Origin: Diploscapter coronatus
Taxonomy: Eukaryota > Nematoda > Chromadorea > Rhabditida > Rhabditidae
Direction: 5' to 3'
Assembly: GCA_964036155.1 (NCBI GenBank)
Contig: OZ038423.1
Location: forward strand, 6,649,249 to 6,713,248
DNA: 64,000 bases
Numbering within the stretch: the first letter of the stretch is position 1; each line of letters starts with the position of its first letter. Below, one piece after another: positions 51,540 to 61,328 of the stretch. The position numbers and the translations under genes were made by a program. The notes below the pieces were generated by a model. That model saw only the letters and a list, made by a program, of their open reading frames with translations. It did not search any database and had not been told where the DNA came from.

Positions 51540-52177
51540 ACGGCTGCATCACTGCATAGGCCTCTGGCTCTGGAGACATTTTACAAGCCCGTTATTGCTT
51601 ACTCTACTGGTGACGCGATTCAGCCTGTGAAGGTAGTGTAAAATTATTTTAAAAAAGTATTGCAATCGTTTAATTTTAGTTCACGAATCTGAAAGCAAAT
51701 GCAACTGTGCCGAAAGAGATCAATATTCTATCGATTGAACCCTGGGACAACAATATGGTGCTGCTGAGATTGGAGCATATTTATCAGAATTCAGAATTGG
51801 CCACGCCAAATAAACCCGCTTACATTGATCTAACTGTAAATAGCAAAAGCATTTCATGAGAAATTACTTAATTTCAGAACACTTTTGATGCCTTTGACGT
51901 GAGAGATGTCAAAGAAACGAGTCTGGATGGCAATAAAGATCCAATTCAGCTGTCGATACACAATCAAGAAAAGGCTTTCGGTATACTTTGACATATTCAA
52001 CTCGTCATTTCGAAATATCCTTCAGATCCTAAAAACGTGTCAATTTATCCAACGGAAATCCGAACCTTCGTAATGAAGGTTCACTGGAAAGGAACTCCCG
52101 ATGACAGCCTTTGTGCACTCAGAAACCTGTTCATCCCCTTCACAGTGTTGTTGGTCTTTATATTTGGACAAGTTTAA
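51540..52177 (+). pseudogene. C-terminal fragment of a lysosomal alpha-mannosidase (GH38)
   Basis: Four exons, 51540-51632, 51680-51835, 51878-51980 and 52026-52177, give 167 residues in frame and end at TAA with AATAAA at 52,196. Diagnostic lysosomal alpha-mannosidase C-terminal sequence includes ASLHRPLALE, INILSIEPWDNNMVLLRLEH, FDVRDVKETSL and NVSIYPTEIRTFVMKVHWKG. Full enzymes are about 1,000 residues, and their catalytic GH38 domain lies far upstream. No such exons occur between here and the lectin gene. The first exon begins after TTGTAG with no ATG. The end is a hydrophobic tail (LFIPFTVLLVFIF) not typical of soluble lysosomal enzymes. Most likely this is a truncated duplicate, although the missing exons could be displaced by assembly error. 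Confidence 0.8.
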
Positions 52178-53517
52178 CTTTTTGTACCAAATCATAATAA
52201 AATACATTTGTGCTCATTTGATATTGGCAATGAAATGAAGGTGTCTTGAAGTAGAGTTCAAGTTAGATTCTTCCAAGTTTTGGTTCTGAAAGTAATCGAG
52301 TAAGAATGTTGTTTTTTTTGCATTTCTATTCCATATCAGTCTCGATATTATGTTGACTTACAGGCTAGCATTTAGCGTAAACATAATTATGAAAGAAAAT
52401 CCAAGTTCGGTTACAAGCTATGTATTCGAACAGATCACTGATCTTCATATTCAGATTCGACGAGACTACAATTCGTGTTGACTCGCTACATCGTTGGTGA
52501 CATTCGAGTCGATGACCACAGCATCGAGTGATCATTGTAGTTTATCAGAAACAGGAACTGACAGTGAGAGGGAGGGAGACCTCTGCAGCAAGTCATCCTT
52601 TCCTCTGCAATCATCAATCGACCAATTTCTCTGCCCTGACACTACAACTTTTCTCATCTAAAGACGTCTTTCTCCTAGTCATTCTTCGAAGTCGTTTCCC
52701 TGCCAAATATTTTTTCCAAAGAGAAAATGATGACAAGTGAGAGTTCTCTGAATTCGTTTTTGGTACAGAGAACTTTAGAGATATAATCACTGAATTTCGA
52801 TTATCAAATGACGAAATACTAAAAATCAGACTTTGAAAACTAATTTTGGGAAGCGTGATAGATTGTGATAGTTTGTTATTTGATCTCTTGAACTGAAAGA
52901 TCGAGAATATTGTTGAAGACACAAATGTAGCAAGATGAAAAGTAGAAATTAGTGTTTGCACAAAATTTACGATAATTCAACGATTAGAGAAATTATTTTG
53001 ACATAATTTCAGTAATTATGCAATGCCCATTTCGAATGGTTAAATTTGTGCATAATTGATTTCGTCGTAATTCGTCGATTCCTGATAATCGAGACTGCTA
53101 TTTATAATGATAGATATTTTGTAAAGGGAATTAAAATGGATAAACATCGTTGTCATTTGATTTTACATTGATCATAAACCACGAAAATAGGGTATAAATT
53201 ATAAAAATAGAAAATCTTTAAGTACATTTCCTTTTTCGTTAGTAATTTGCAGAGAAATTAGCAGTAAATATTTGTGTTTATCTGTGTGTGAAATAGTCAC
53301 CTAATTAAGTTGCAGTTACCATGTGATTGCAGCAGTGATTTTTCTCGAATTCTCTCCCTCCCAGCCCCTTTTCGGGTGTTTCCTTCCTAATTTCCTTCTC
53401 CTTCTCCATTTACAGCAACACGTTTTTCCCCTTTCCTTCTCTCAATTATTTCTCATCAAAAATGACGCAAGTCGTGGAGTTTCTTTGATGACTATACAAA
53501 TGTAAGCATTTCTCTGA
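52178..53517. other. Intergenic before the small secreted peptide gene
   Basis: About 1.3 kb of mainly AT-rich sequence with no supported gene. Open frames at 52,528-52,961 on either strand lack domains. The right end holds the peptide gene promoter. Confidence 0.5.
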
Positions 53518-53525
53518 TATAAAAG
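53518..53525 (+). promoter_or_regulatory. TATA box of the small secreted peptide gene
   Basis: TATAAAAG lies 93 bp before the ATG at 53,618, consistent with a transcription start near 53,550 and a short 5' leader. Confidence 0.6.
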
Positions 53526-53617
53526 TCCAGCCTCCCGAGAACAAACCATCCAACTGTCCAAAACAGTTCTTCAATCTAACAAAGCGAATCCAAAGCTTAC
53601 CTTTCAAGTATTCCAAA

Positions 53618-53827
53618 ATGTTCGCCTTCCGTCTGCTCATCTCAGCCCTCCTCGTCTCGACAGTCCTCTCAGCCATTCTATCCAACGGCTGGCTGTCCCA
53701 ATATCCTCTCGGCAAGGATTCGTCCTACTACTATCCCAACACAGGCTATGTTTCGTATTCAACGGGCTCGAAACCTGATGGCTTCTATCTGGTTTGCGGA
53801 GACTGCGGCATTTTCGGGAGGAAATAA
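53618..53827 (+). CDS. Small secreted peptide precursor, possibly amidated
   Basis: An intronless 69-residue frame. A TATAAAAG lies 93 bp upstream and AATAAA at 53,998. Residues 1-19 (MFAFRLLISALLVSTVLSA) are a clear signal peptide. The mature part is Ser/Tyr/Gly-rich (DSSYYYPNTGYVSYSTGSKP) and ends DGFYLVCGDCGIFGRK. A terminal Gly-Arg-Lys is the classical substrate for carboxypeptidase trimming and C-terminal amidation, which would leave ...CGDCGIF-amide with a CxxC pair able to form a disulfide. I know no named family with this sequence. It could be a neuropeptide-like or antimicrobial-like peptide (inference). No other dibasic site is visible inside, so a single product is expected. Confidence 0.7.
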   Translation: MFAFRLLISALLVSTVLSAILSNGWLSQYPLGKDSSYYYPNTGYVSYSTGSKPDGFYLVCGDCGIFGRK

Positions 53828-54056
53828 ACCAGTACCCAACAATCCGGCAGTTCAAAGGCTGTAACACGTCGACTATAAATAACGTACAAGGATGCTCAAG
53901 CATAATAGTCTATTCACTTGTGATGAAACGCGTTTAATACCGATGATCTCAAACCAATTGTCATGTATTTACTGTGATATTAATGATAGTTTTAAACAAT
54001 AAATATTTTTTGATTATATTTGTTCATTTAAATTTAAAGACAAGCAAAATTAAACA

Positions 54057-54180
54057 GGGGTGGGACCCAAACGAGTTTTACTATAGTAAAACTTAACAAA
54101 CTACGATAGTACAACCTTTAACTATGATAGTTAAATTTTCGTTTAACTATCGTAGTTAAACTTATTTGAGTCCCACCCTA
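54057..54180. mobile_element. Foldback MITE-like element
   Basis: A 124-bp near-palindrome. The left end GGGGTGGGACCCAAACGAGT and the right end, reverse-complemented (AGGGTGGGACTCAAATAAGT), agree at most positions, and the similarity continues inward through ACTAT-GTAGT repeats. There is no coding capacity. A target-site duplication is not clear. It lies 124 bp upstream of 5S copy 2. Confidence 0.75.
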
Positions 54181-54303
54181 GATTTAGATCCCTTGCCAAC
54201 CTGCACGATGCTTATGAAATGCGAGCAGGCAAGCTAATATCAAATATTTCACACCTTCTTTCCTATCAATTTACTTTTATTCCGAGTACGAGGTCACCCC
54301 TTC

Positions 54304-54422
54304 GCTTACGACCACACCACGCTGAGAACACGCCATCCCGTCCGATCTGGCAAGTTAAGCAGCGTCGGGCCTGGTTAGTACTTGGATCGGAGACGGCTTG
54401 GGAATCCCAGGTGTTGTAAGCT
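54304..54422 (+). rRNA. 5S ribosomal RNA (copy 2)
   Basis: A 119-nt copy differing from copy 1 at three positions. Two of these form one base pair of helix II: T to C on the 5' side and A to G on the 3' side, giving ACGCTG with CAGCGT. The third is T to C near base 12. Internal control region and terminal stem are intact, and TTTT follows. The 5' flanks of the two copies are unrelated, so they are dispersed genes rather than a tandem array. No SL1 RNA gene accompanies them. Confidence 0.97.
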
Positions 54423-54648
54423 TTTGCGAAATTTTTATCCAGATTTATTTAAAGAAGCATAGCTAACTTTTCTTCACCTATCATTTTCAAACTAACACAA
54501 CTTTTCTCCGAAATTTTATTCGTTCTCACCGAAATATAACAGACAACAAAGCAAACAAACGATCTAAACCCGTTTACAAAATGAAAATAACAGTTGAAAG
54601 TTCACCAAAACGTGTTACTTTTCCACCTAATAACCATATAAGATGTGA

Positions 54649-56972
54649 TTAGAGCTGCTTAACCCCAGTAAGCCATTCAGTTAAGTACTGACAGGACTGG
54701 GGAGAGATGAAGTTGCCTGGTTTGCAGTCGTCCACGACAGGACACGTCGCACAGGGGATCGTCACGAGCCTCGTCGATTTTTGGGGGTTCGGAGAAGCGC
54801 GAATCTGAATATTACCGATAGTGGTAAATGTTATTTTAGAAAAAGATAGGTACTATTGCCTACTGCTCTAAATATCTTTCAAAAATAAAACTGGATCAAT
54901 TTGCTTCAGATGTTTAACTTTGACTTTTTGATATTCAATGATTCAAGACCAATTTCCGACTACCAAACCTTCGTTTCCAAGTGAACAAAAGACAAGTTTA
55001 GGATTTCAATAACCTCGATCTATTTTTTTCTTGAGAATGTATGAAAATTTTAAATAAAAATGACTCAAAAATCCGACCTTTTCATCATTGCGTCTCTCGA
55101 TGTTCCCGTCGAGCACGGCGATGTCGAGAATCCGATTGACGTCTTCGAGACTGATCGTCACGTTCAGAATGCGTCGCTGCACGATGAATTCGGCTATCTG
55201 AAACATTCTACTGCACTATTTTCATTTTTTTTATTAAAATTGGATGTATTTTTAGAAGAACTGAAGCGTCGAATGGTGTTAGAATTGTAAAAGGTTAAAA
55301 TTTGAACCTGACACTTCTTTCAATGGGAAGAAAGAGAAGCTAGCCTGTCTCTATCAAACTCAGAGTTTTGAGAAGAAAACTAATTAGAAAGGGAAAAGTA
55401 GTCAGATCTAGGGAGGTCTAAACTCAGGAAGTCCCTGCGACCTACCCCCGTATATTTTGAGTCTGACTCGAAAGCTCCCTAGATCTGCAAGTATCTCAGA
55501 AAACGTGGATAAATTTGTACCTCCTGAGGTTTGACATAGCTCATCTCTTTTTGCATGACGATATCATCTGGATATTGCTCCATAGCCTGCCTTTTTCGAT
55601 TCTGAATATTTATTCGAATGCCAAACAGACAGGTCCATTTTCTACCTGCGCAAAGCTGACGCTCACATTGATCATAGTCTGAATGAGTTCTCCATCCAAC
55701 TGCTGTTCAGAATAGAAGGTTCCTGAACATTGGAATCAATCCAACTAGGGATCCTTTATCGTATACAAATTGTAAAATGCCAAATTTAAGGCACGACGAG
55801 TAATTTTGGAAAATTATCTTCTGAGCATTCCTAGCTCTGACGGTCGCGAATATAAAAAAAGTGTTCATTTTGTTCAATTCGTTGTTGAATTTTCAAATAA
55901 GAAAAAAGCAAGTTTAGTACAAAATATCTAGAAGAATTAAATAACCATACCTCCAGTGAGGGAGGTGTCGGGTTCGAGATTGTAGAGCATGTAGCATTTC
56001 TTGGTCGTGCCCACTGCTTTCACTGTCTTGATCAGTTTCTTCGACTCCAGATTTTTCAGAACCTGTAGTTTATTCTCTTCTCCAATCAACTTTTACTTGA
56101 TGCTATTTGAGAAAACGTAATCTACACTCGTCTAGGGCAAACTTTTCAAAATACCCTAATCCAAACTTTTCTAAGCTGCAGTTGGGAGAGTCCAGACCCA
56201 TCGCGTAATTCCCGAATCCAAATGCCCTTTGTTTTCGATTCTTCAATCAGAGTGTAAATCTGAAATGGGAGAAATCGCTTACAATTACAGTAACCCTCTT
56301 CACATACAGCCTGTTCCTCCTCGCTGCCAGCAATTTGTGTGGCGTCGTTGAGTTTGAGCCGCAATCCCTCGGGTCCTTGAGAGATGATGATTCGTTTGCT
56401 CGCCAACAGGGAATTCACTGCGTTCTGGAATATTTCCTTTCAAAGTCATTCTTTTATCAAGAACCTATCATCAGCTAGAACGATTGGGGAATTCTTTATT
56501 AAGCCTGCTCAGCTTCAAACTACACCTAGCAAATTTCGTCTTACGGGCCACCAGTGGGCAAACTTTTCTTTTCAAAGATTTGATCAACTTTTGCAAGAAA
56601 AAATCCCAACCTGTCTATCGAGAGGCGAATAAGCACCAGTGAGAGCAGTGAGCGTATCCATGTCGATTCCCTCTGTCGCATTCATGTTTTGGATGATTCG
56701 CACGATGTCATTCTCGATTGAGGCTAGGTCCACTACCTAAAATAGCATTGTTAGAAGGAAAAGTATTGTTTCATAAAGTTGATCGGTGTTTTTTATTGAA
56801 TTTTCACTTCATCATTCGAATAATAATTTTGAGAGAGAGAATATTTTTCAAACCAGGCAAAAGATGCTAATTTTAAAGAATTCACTTCATGTTTGACATT
56901 CAGATTTTGAGTTGGCGTGCCGGGTTCTGCTTTGATGTTGACGTTCGAAGGACCCGCTCCATTCATTGCCAT
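54649..56972 (-). CDS. DNA-directed RNA polymerase III subunit RPC6 (POLR3F/Rpc34)
   Basis: Nine exons give about 322 residues, close to the human 316. This winged-helix subunit of the RPC3-RPC6-RPC7 subcomplex helps Pol III open promoters of tRNA and 5S genes in the nucleus. The start ATG at 56,972 is the first in the frame, followed by a short Pro/Asn-rich lead. Winged-helix sequence includes EGIDMDTLTALTGAYSPLDR with NAVNSLLASKRI, and GIWIRELRDGSGLSQLQLRK with VLKNLESKKLIKTVKAV. The C-terminus PCATCPVVDDC, then ISPQSCQYLTEWL, keeps the four cysteines (spacing 2, 5, 10) expected for the iron-sulfur cluster. It is divergent from the KLHL20 gene 190 bp away. An inverted repeat lies in one intron. 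Confidence 0.93.
55403..55487. repeat. 13-bp inverted repeat in an RPC6 intron
   Basis: CAGATCTAGGGAG at 55403-55415 is the exact reverse complement of 55475-55487, separated by 59 nt. Pairing does not extend further. Confidence 0.7.
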
Positions 56973-57162
56973 TTCTCACGCTTCCGGGACAGAATCTGAA
57001 CAAGAAGGATAAAATTTCATCAGATTTTGAAAAGAATGAAAAAAAAGAAACTGCAAGGAGCGAGTCCTGCGTTTACGCATGCATAAGGTGTTATCGATTT
57101 GTTTTTATTTTCTGCATGCAGAATTTTTATATTTTTCTTTATGCTTATTATTTTTAGATCGG
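56973..57162. promoter_or_regulatory. Divergent promoter region, RPC6 / KLHL20
   Basis: Only 190 bp separate the two start codons, so both promoters must share this stretch. There is no clear TATA box. KLHL20's ATG is preceded by TATTTTTAG four bases upstream, a likely spliced-leader acceptor. Confidence 0.5.
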
Positions 57163-60100
57163 ATGGAGCTCACAGAGCTGGACGATGTAACTTCGCTTCA
57201 GCTGACCGAGTGCTGCAGCTCCACCGACAATGTTACCGCAATCACTCATAAGGCAAGTCATAACTTATTTAATATATATATATATATATTTTTTTTCAAT
57301 TTTGCTCTTCTGCAGAGCCCCATCCACGGCATGTTCCTGACCACGCAGCTCTGCTCGATTCGCGACAACGAAATGCTCTGCGACGTCACCTTGGTGTGTT
57401 TCTTTTCTTCTTTTTCTTATCAAGTTATTCTGTACGATGAATGATAAGTTCAGAAGAGGGTTTCGATCCATGTGTTTTTTCTTCTAATTTTCACAGAGAG
57501 CCAAGTATTCTTTGGCCAACCAAGACTATAAAAGTAGCTTGTTTATATTTAGGTAGCAAATGGAGCGAAAATTCAAGCTCACCGTCTCGTTCTGGCTGCT
57601 TGTTCGTCGTATTTCCGAGCCATGTTCACCAATGAAATGATCGAGCGGCGAAAAAGTCATTTCTTTGGCACTTTTCTTTTCAATAAACTAGCTATTTTCA
57701 GAAGAAATCGAGATAACGGATGTGGACCCGAATACCTTGGAAGCCCTCGTCAATTTCTGTTATTGTGGGGAAATTCGGATTTCCGATGCAAATGTACAGA
57801 ATCTGCTGCCGGCTGCTTGCTTATTGCAATTGTCGGAAGTTCAAGTATTCTTTTTATCGTTTCTCTACAAATTTTTATCCTTCTCTCAGGACGTGTGTTG
57901 CGATTTCCTGAAGAAGCAGTTGGATCCCTCTAATTGTCTGGGGATTCGCGCTTTCGCCGACACTCACGCCTGCAGAGAATTGCTTAGGAGCGCTGATAAA
58001 TATGCTTTGAGGAACTTTCAGGTAATGTGTTTGCTATTTTATTTCAAAATCTTATTCGCTCATTGAAATAAGACTAAGAAGCCGTTTATCATGAGAAGCG
58101 ATTATCGAATGATTTTCAATTCCAATTTCAAATAACCAATTATTTCTCACCTCCTATACAAACAGAAAAATATTGACTTTATTATGAATTGATGAATTTT
58201 CGAAGAAATAACTTTCCTAGACAAGGAAATGTTTAGCAAGTGGTTGGCACAGAAGAATTCATGTCCCTCTCCTATGACTTGCTGAAAGAGATCATTTCGA
58301 GCGAGGAACTACACGTGCAGTCAGAGGAGCAAGTCTATGATGCAATCGTGCAGTGGGTCCGGCACGACCTCGAACACAGAAGAAATTGCTTTTCTAAGGT
58401 ATAGACTTTTTGAAATCATGACGACTTCATTATCCCATTTTCAACCTTCAATATTTCAGTAAAGAATATTTTATAAAAATTGCTATTAAAATCTTTAGCT
58501 CCTCCAACACGTTCGTCTCCCTCTCTGTCGTCCCAAATTCCTCGTGAGCATTGGGGAGGAAATCCTCGTCAAATCCGATGCTTCAAGTCGAGATTTGGTC
58601 GATGAAGCCAAGGTTAGATTTTGTCGTTATTTTTTCATTTTAGCAGATTCTTTAGAATTATCTGCTCCTTCCTCTCGAACGTTCCAAAATGCAAGGACCT
58701 CGAACCAGACCTCGAAACCCATTGCAATACGGGGAAGTTCTCTATGCAGGTTGATTCTGCTTAAAGATACATTATTGATGATACGGGATTTTTATTCTGA
58801 GAAAAACTGAATGGAACTCTTTCTTACATTTGAAAGTTTTCATTCTTCACTTTTCACTAAATTTTATATTCTCAATCAAATCGACTATATTTCAGTTGGC
58901 GGCTGGTGCAGTGGAGATGCATTGGCCTCAGTCGAACGATTCGATCCTCTCAAATCGCCTACGTCTTGGGTGACTGTTGCTGCTATGACTAAGAGAAGGT
59001 TGGGATAAATGTTTATCCTTTTTAGTTTTTATAACTTGCCTTCTTTCGATAAACTGTTTCCCAGTTACTTTTAGATCAGAAAAGAAACTCTTTAGAGCGA
59101 CAACGCAAAATTTCGGCGCAGTTTCTATCGAATCTAGTTGTGCTTTCAAGAGAAAATAATGATTTTGTAGGAAACGTGCTCTAATGCTCTTGAAAAATCT
59201 TGTCCCACTTATTAAATGTCTCTACTAGTTATTCAAAACCAAGCAAATACTCAACCATTCAGATGTGGAGTGGGCGTGGCAGTTCTGGATAACCTGATCT
59301 TCGCATGCGGGGGTCACTGCGGTCAATCCTACCTGAATAGCGTCGAGCGCTACGATCCGGCCACGAATCAGTGGTCCTGTGACGTGGCGCCCACCTCGAC
59401 TTGCAGAACGTCTGTGGGCGTGGCTGTGCTGGACGGAAGGCTGTATGCCTGTGGCGGGCAGGACGGGGTCAGCTGTCTCGACGTTGTCGAGAGGTAAGAA
59501 ACTATTTTCGTCTGCTCAACAAATATCTAAACACGATAAACAACCAATGTTCTATCTCTATCTTTGACTACCTTTATTTTCCTCGGAATACCCGTTTTCC
59601 TCTTTCCATACCTGCTATGTTCTTCCAATCGACGAACATCTTTTGATTTACGACTAGAAAATTATTTTTCAGATACGACGCAACCCGGAATGAGTGGTGC
59701 AAAATCGCTCCGATGAAGTCTCGTCGACTGGGAGTGTCTGTCTGCGTCTACAATGGCTGCATCTATGCAGTGGGCGGATCGAATGGGGAAAGTCCACTCA
59801 ATTCGGTTGAGCGGTATGGCAACTAGTCATCTTCCTATCTTCTTCATTTTTCAGATACGATCCCCGAAGTGGAAAATGGGAACTGGTGAAACCAATGGCC
59901 ACGAGGAGAAAGCACCTCGGAGCGGCTCTCTTCGAAGGAACTATTCTGGCTGTTGGAGGTACGATTTCGGAAATTATTGCTTTTGACGCCATTTGATCGA
60001 TCGAATTTTATTTTCTTCTGGAAATTTTCTCACCAAAACTGCCATTTTCAAGCTCAGAATTCTGGCTGCCTAACATCCTTGATTGAAATTAAGGGAAAAA

Positions 60101-60861
60101 TTCTAAATAAAATTTTCCTGCATAAATACGTTAGCAAAATAAGGTCTTCCTTCTCGGTGCTCAAATAAGTATATATAAATTCTGAGTTTACTGAAACATT
60201 GAACCCACTCAACAACTTCTCATTTTGATTTCCTAAAGAATACTTTTTCAGGTCGCGACGATGCATGTGAGCTGAACTCAGTGGAAAGGTATCACCCAGC
60301 CAAGGACGAGTGGACTTCCGTGGTGGCCATGAACAGCAGGAGGAGTGGGGTCGGGCTCGCTGTGGTCAATGAAAAACTATATGCTGTCGGAGGGTAAAAG
60401 AATCTTTTCCTTTGAATGTTCTCTTCCATTTATTCTTCAGATTCGACGGCCACAATTATTTGGGAACGGTTGAAATATTCGATTCTGACAGCAACCAGTG
60501 GAGACTGCATAGGCAAACTATGAAATACAGGTCATTTTTACTATTTTTTCCTAAAAGTAGTTCAGATTTTGGAAATTCAAGGTTTAGTTCTCATCTATTT
60601 TCGAACGTTTTGACTTCAGCTCTTAATTTTTCGCAAGTAAAACCACGGCATTGCAAAACGTGAAATAAGACTCGGTATCATTTTGTCGAGCATATTTCGG
60701 ATTGAGAAAGTTTCCTTTCAAAGTGTAAATAAGGTCATTTTTCCAGACGTCTTGGCGGTGGAGTTGGAGTGATTCGAATGCCCCAGAACGACACTTCGAC
60801 ATTTTGCAATTCGGGAATTCGAGATACAGAAAGGAAGATTTTCGGAGCTGATCTTATTTGA
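57163..60861 (+). CDS. kel-20: KLHL20-type BTB-BACK-kelch protein
   Basis: About 613 residues from at least a dozen exons (human KLHL20 has 609). It is a substrate adaptor for Cullin-3 ubiquitin ligase. The BTB domain (about residues 35-140) reads [29 protein letters not shown] and [16 protein letters not shown]. The BACK domain (about 145-270) includes [20 protein letters not shown] and [20 protein letters not shown]. Six kelch blades follow; each has GG and an RYDP-type strand, with [50 protein letters not shown] and [14 protein letters not shown] closely matching KLHL20 rather than other KLHL proteins. The first intron starts with GC (AAG/GCAAGT at 57,252/57,253). Stop TGA at 60,859. The symbol follows the C. 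elegans orthologue name by homology. Confidence 0.93.
57272..57289. repeat. (TA)n microsatellite
   Basis: A short TA dinucleotide run inside the first intron of the KLHL20-type gene. Confidence 0.9.
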
Positions 60862-61328
60862 TCCATTCAATTTATTGTTTTTAGATTATAAAATAGGATA
60901 AAAATTGTATTATAAAAACTACGCCTTTCTTTTCTCAACTTTGACAATTTCCTACGGTTTTGTTGCTTTTTCAAAGTCTTTGCCATATCATTTTCAATGC
61001 GCATAATTCATTTATGCAGCTTGCTGGAATTGACCAAATTTTCTCAATGAGAGATTTTTAATTCAAATAAAGTTATTCGATAACATTTCGAATTCAACAA
61101 CTTTACCCGTAGATAGGAAAAATACGGGATTGAAAAACTAAATAAAATCTAAGCAACGAAAATAATAATAACAACAGTGATGAATAACAAATGAGAAACT
61201 GACAACGAAATACTATTCAAAGAAAATTAGAATCGTCAAATTTGATGAAAAATCCGAATTAACTGGTATTTTTTTTTCGCCAACTTTTCGTGATAAAGAC
61301 AATCTTTGTTTACCTACGAGTGGCGAGT
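60862..61328. other. Convergent 3' spacer, KLHL20 / RPA49
   Basis: AT-rich, about 470 bp, holding the 3' UTRs of both genes. AATAAA at about 61,067 suits KLHL20. No further feature seen. Confidence 0.5.

Noticed and set aside
50446..54648. Search for an SL1 spliced-leader RNA gene next to the 5S genes, as in C. elegans
   Set aside because: No stretch resembling the conserved SL1 22-mer was found on either strand near the 5S copies.
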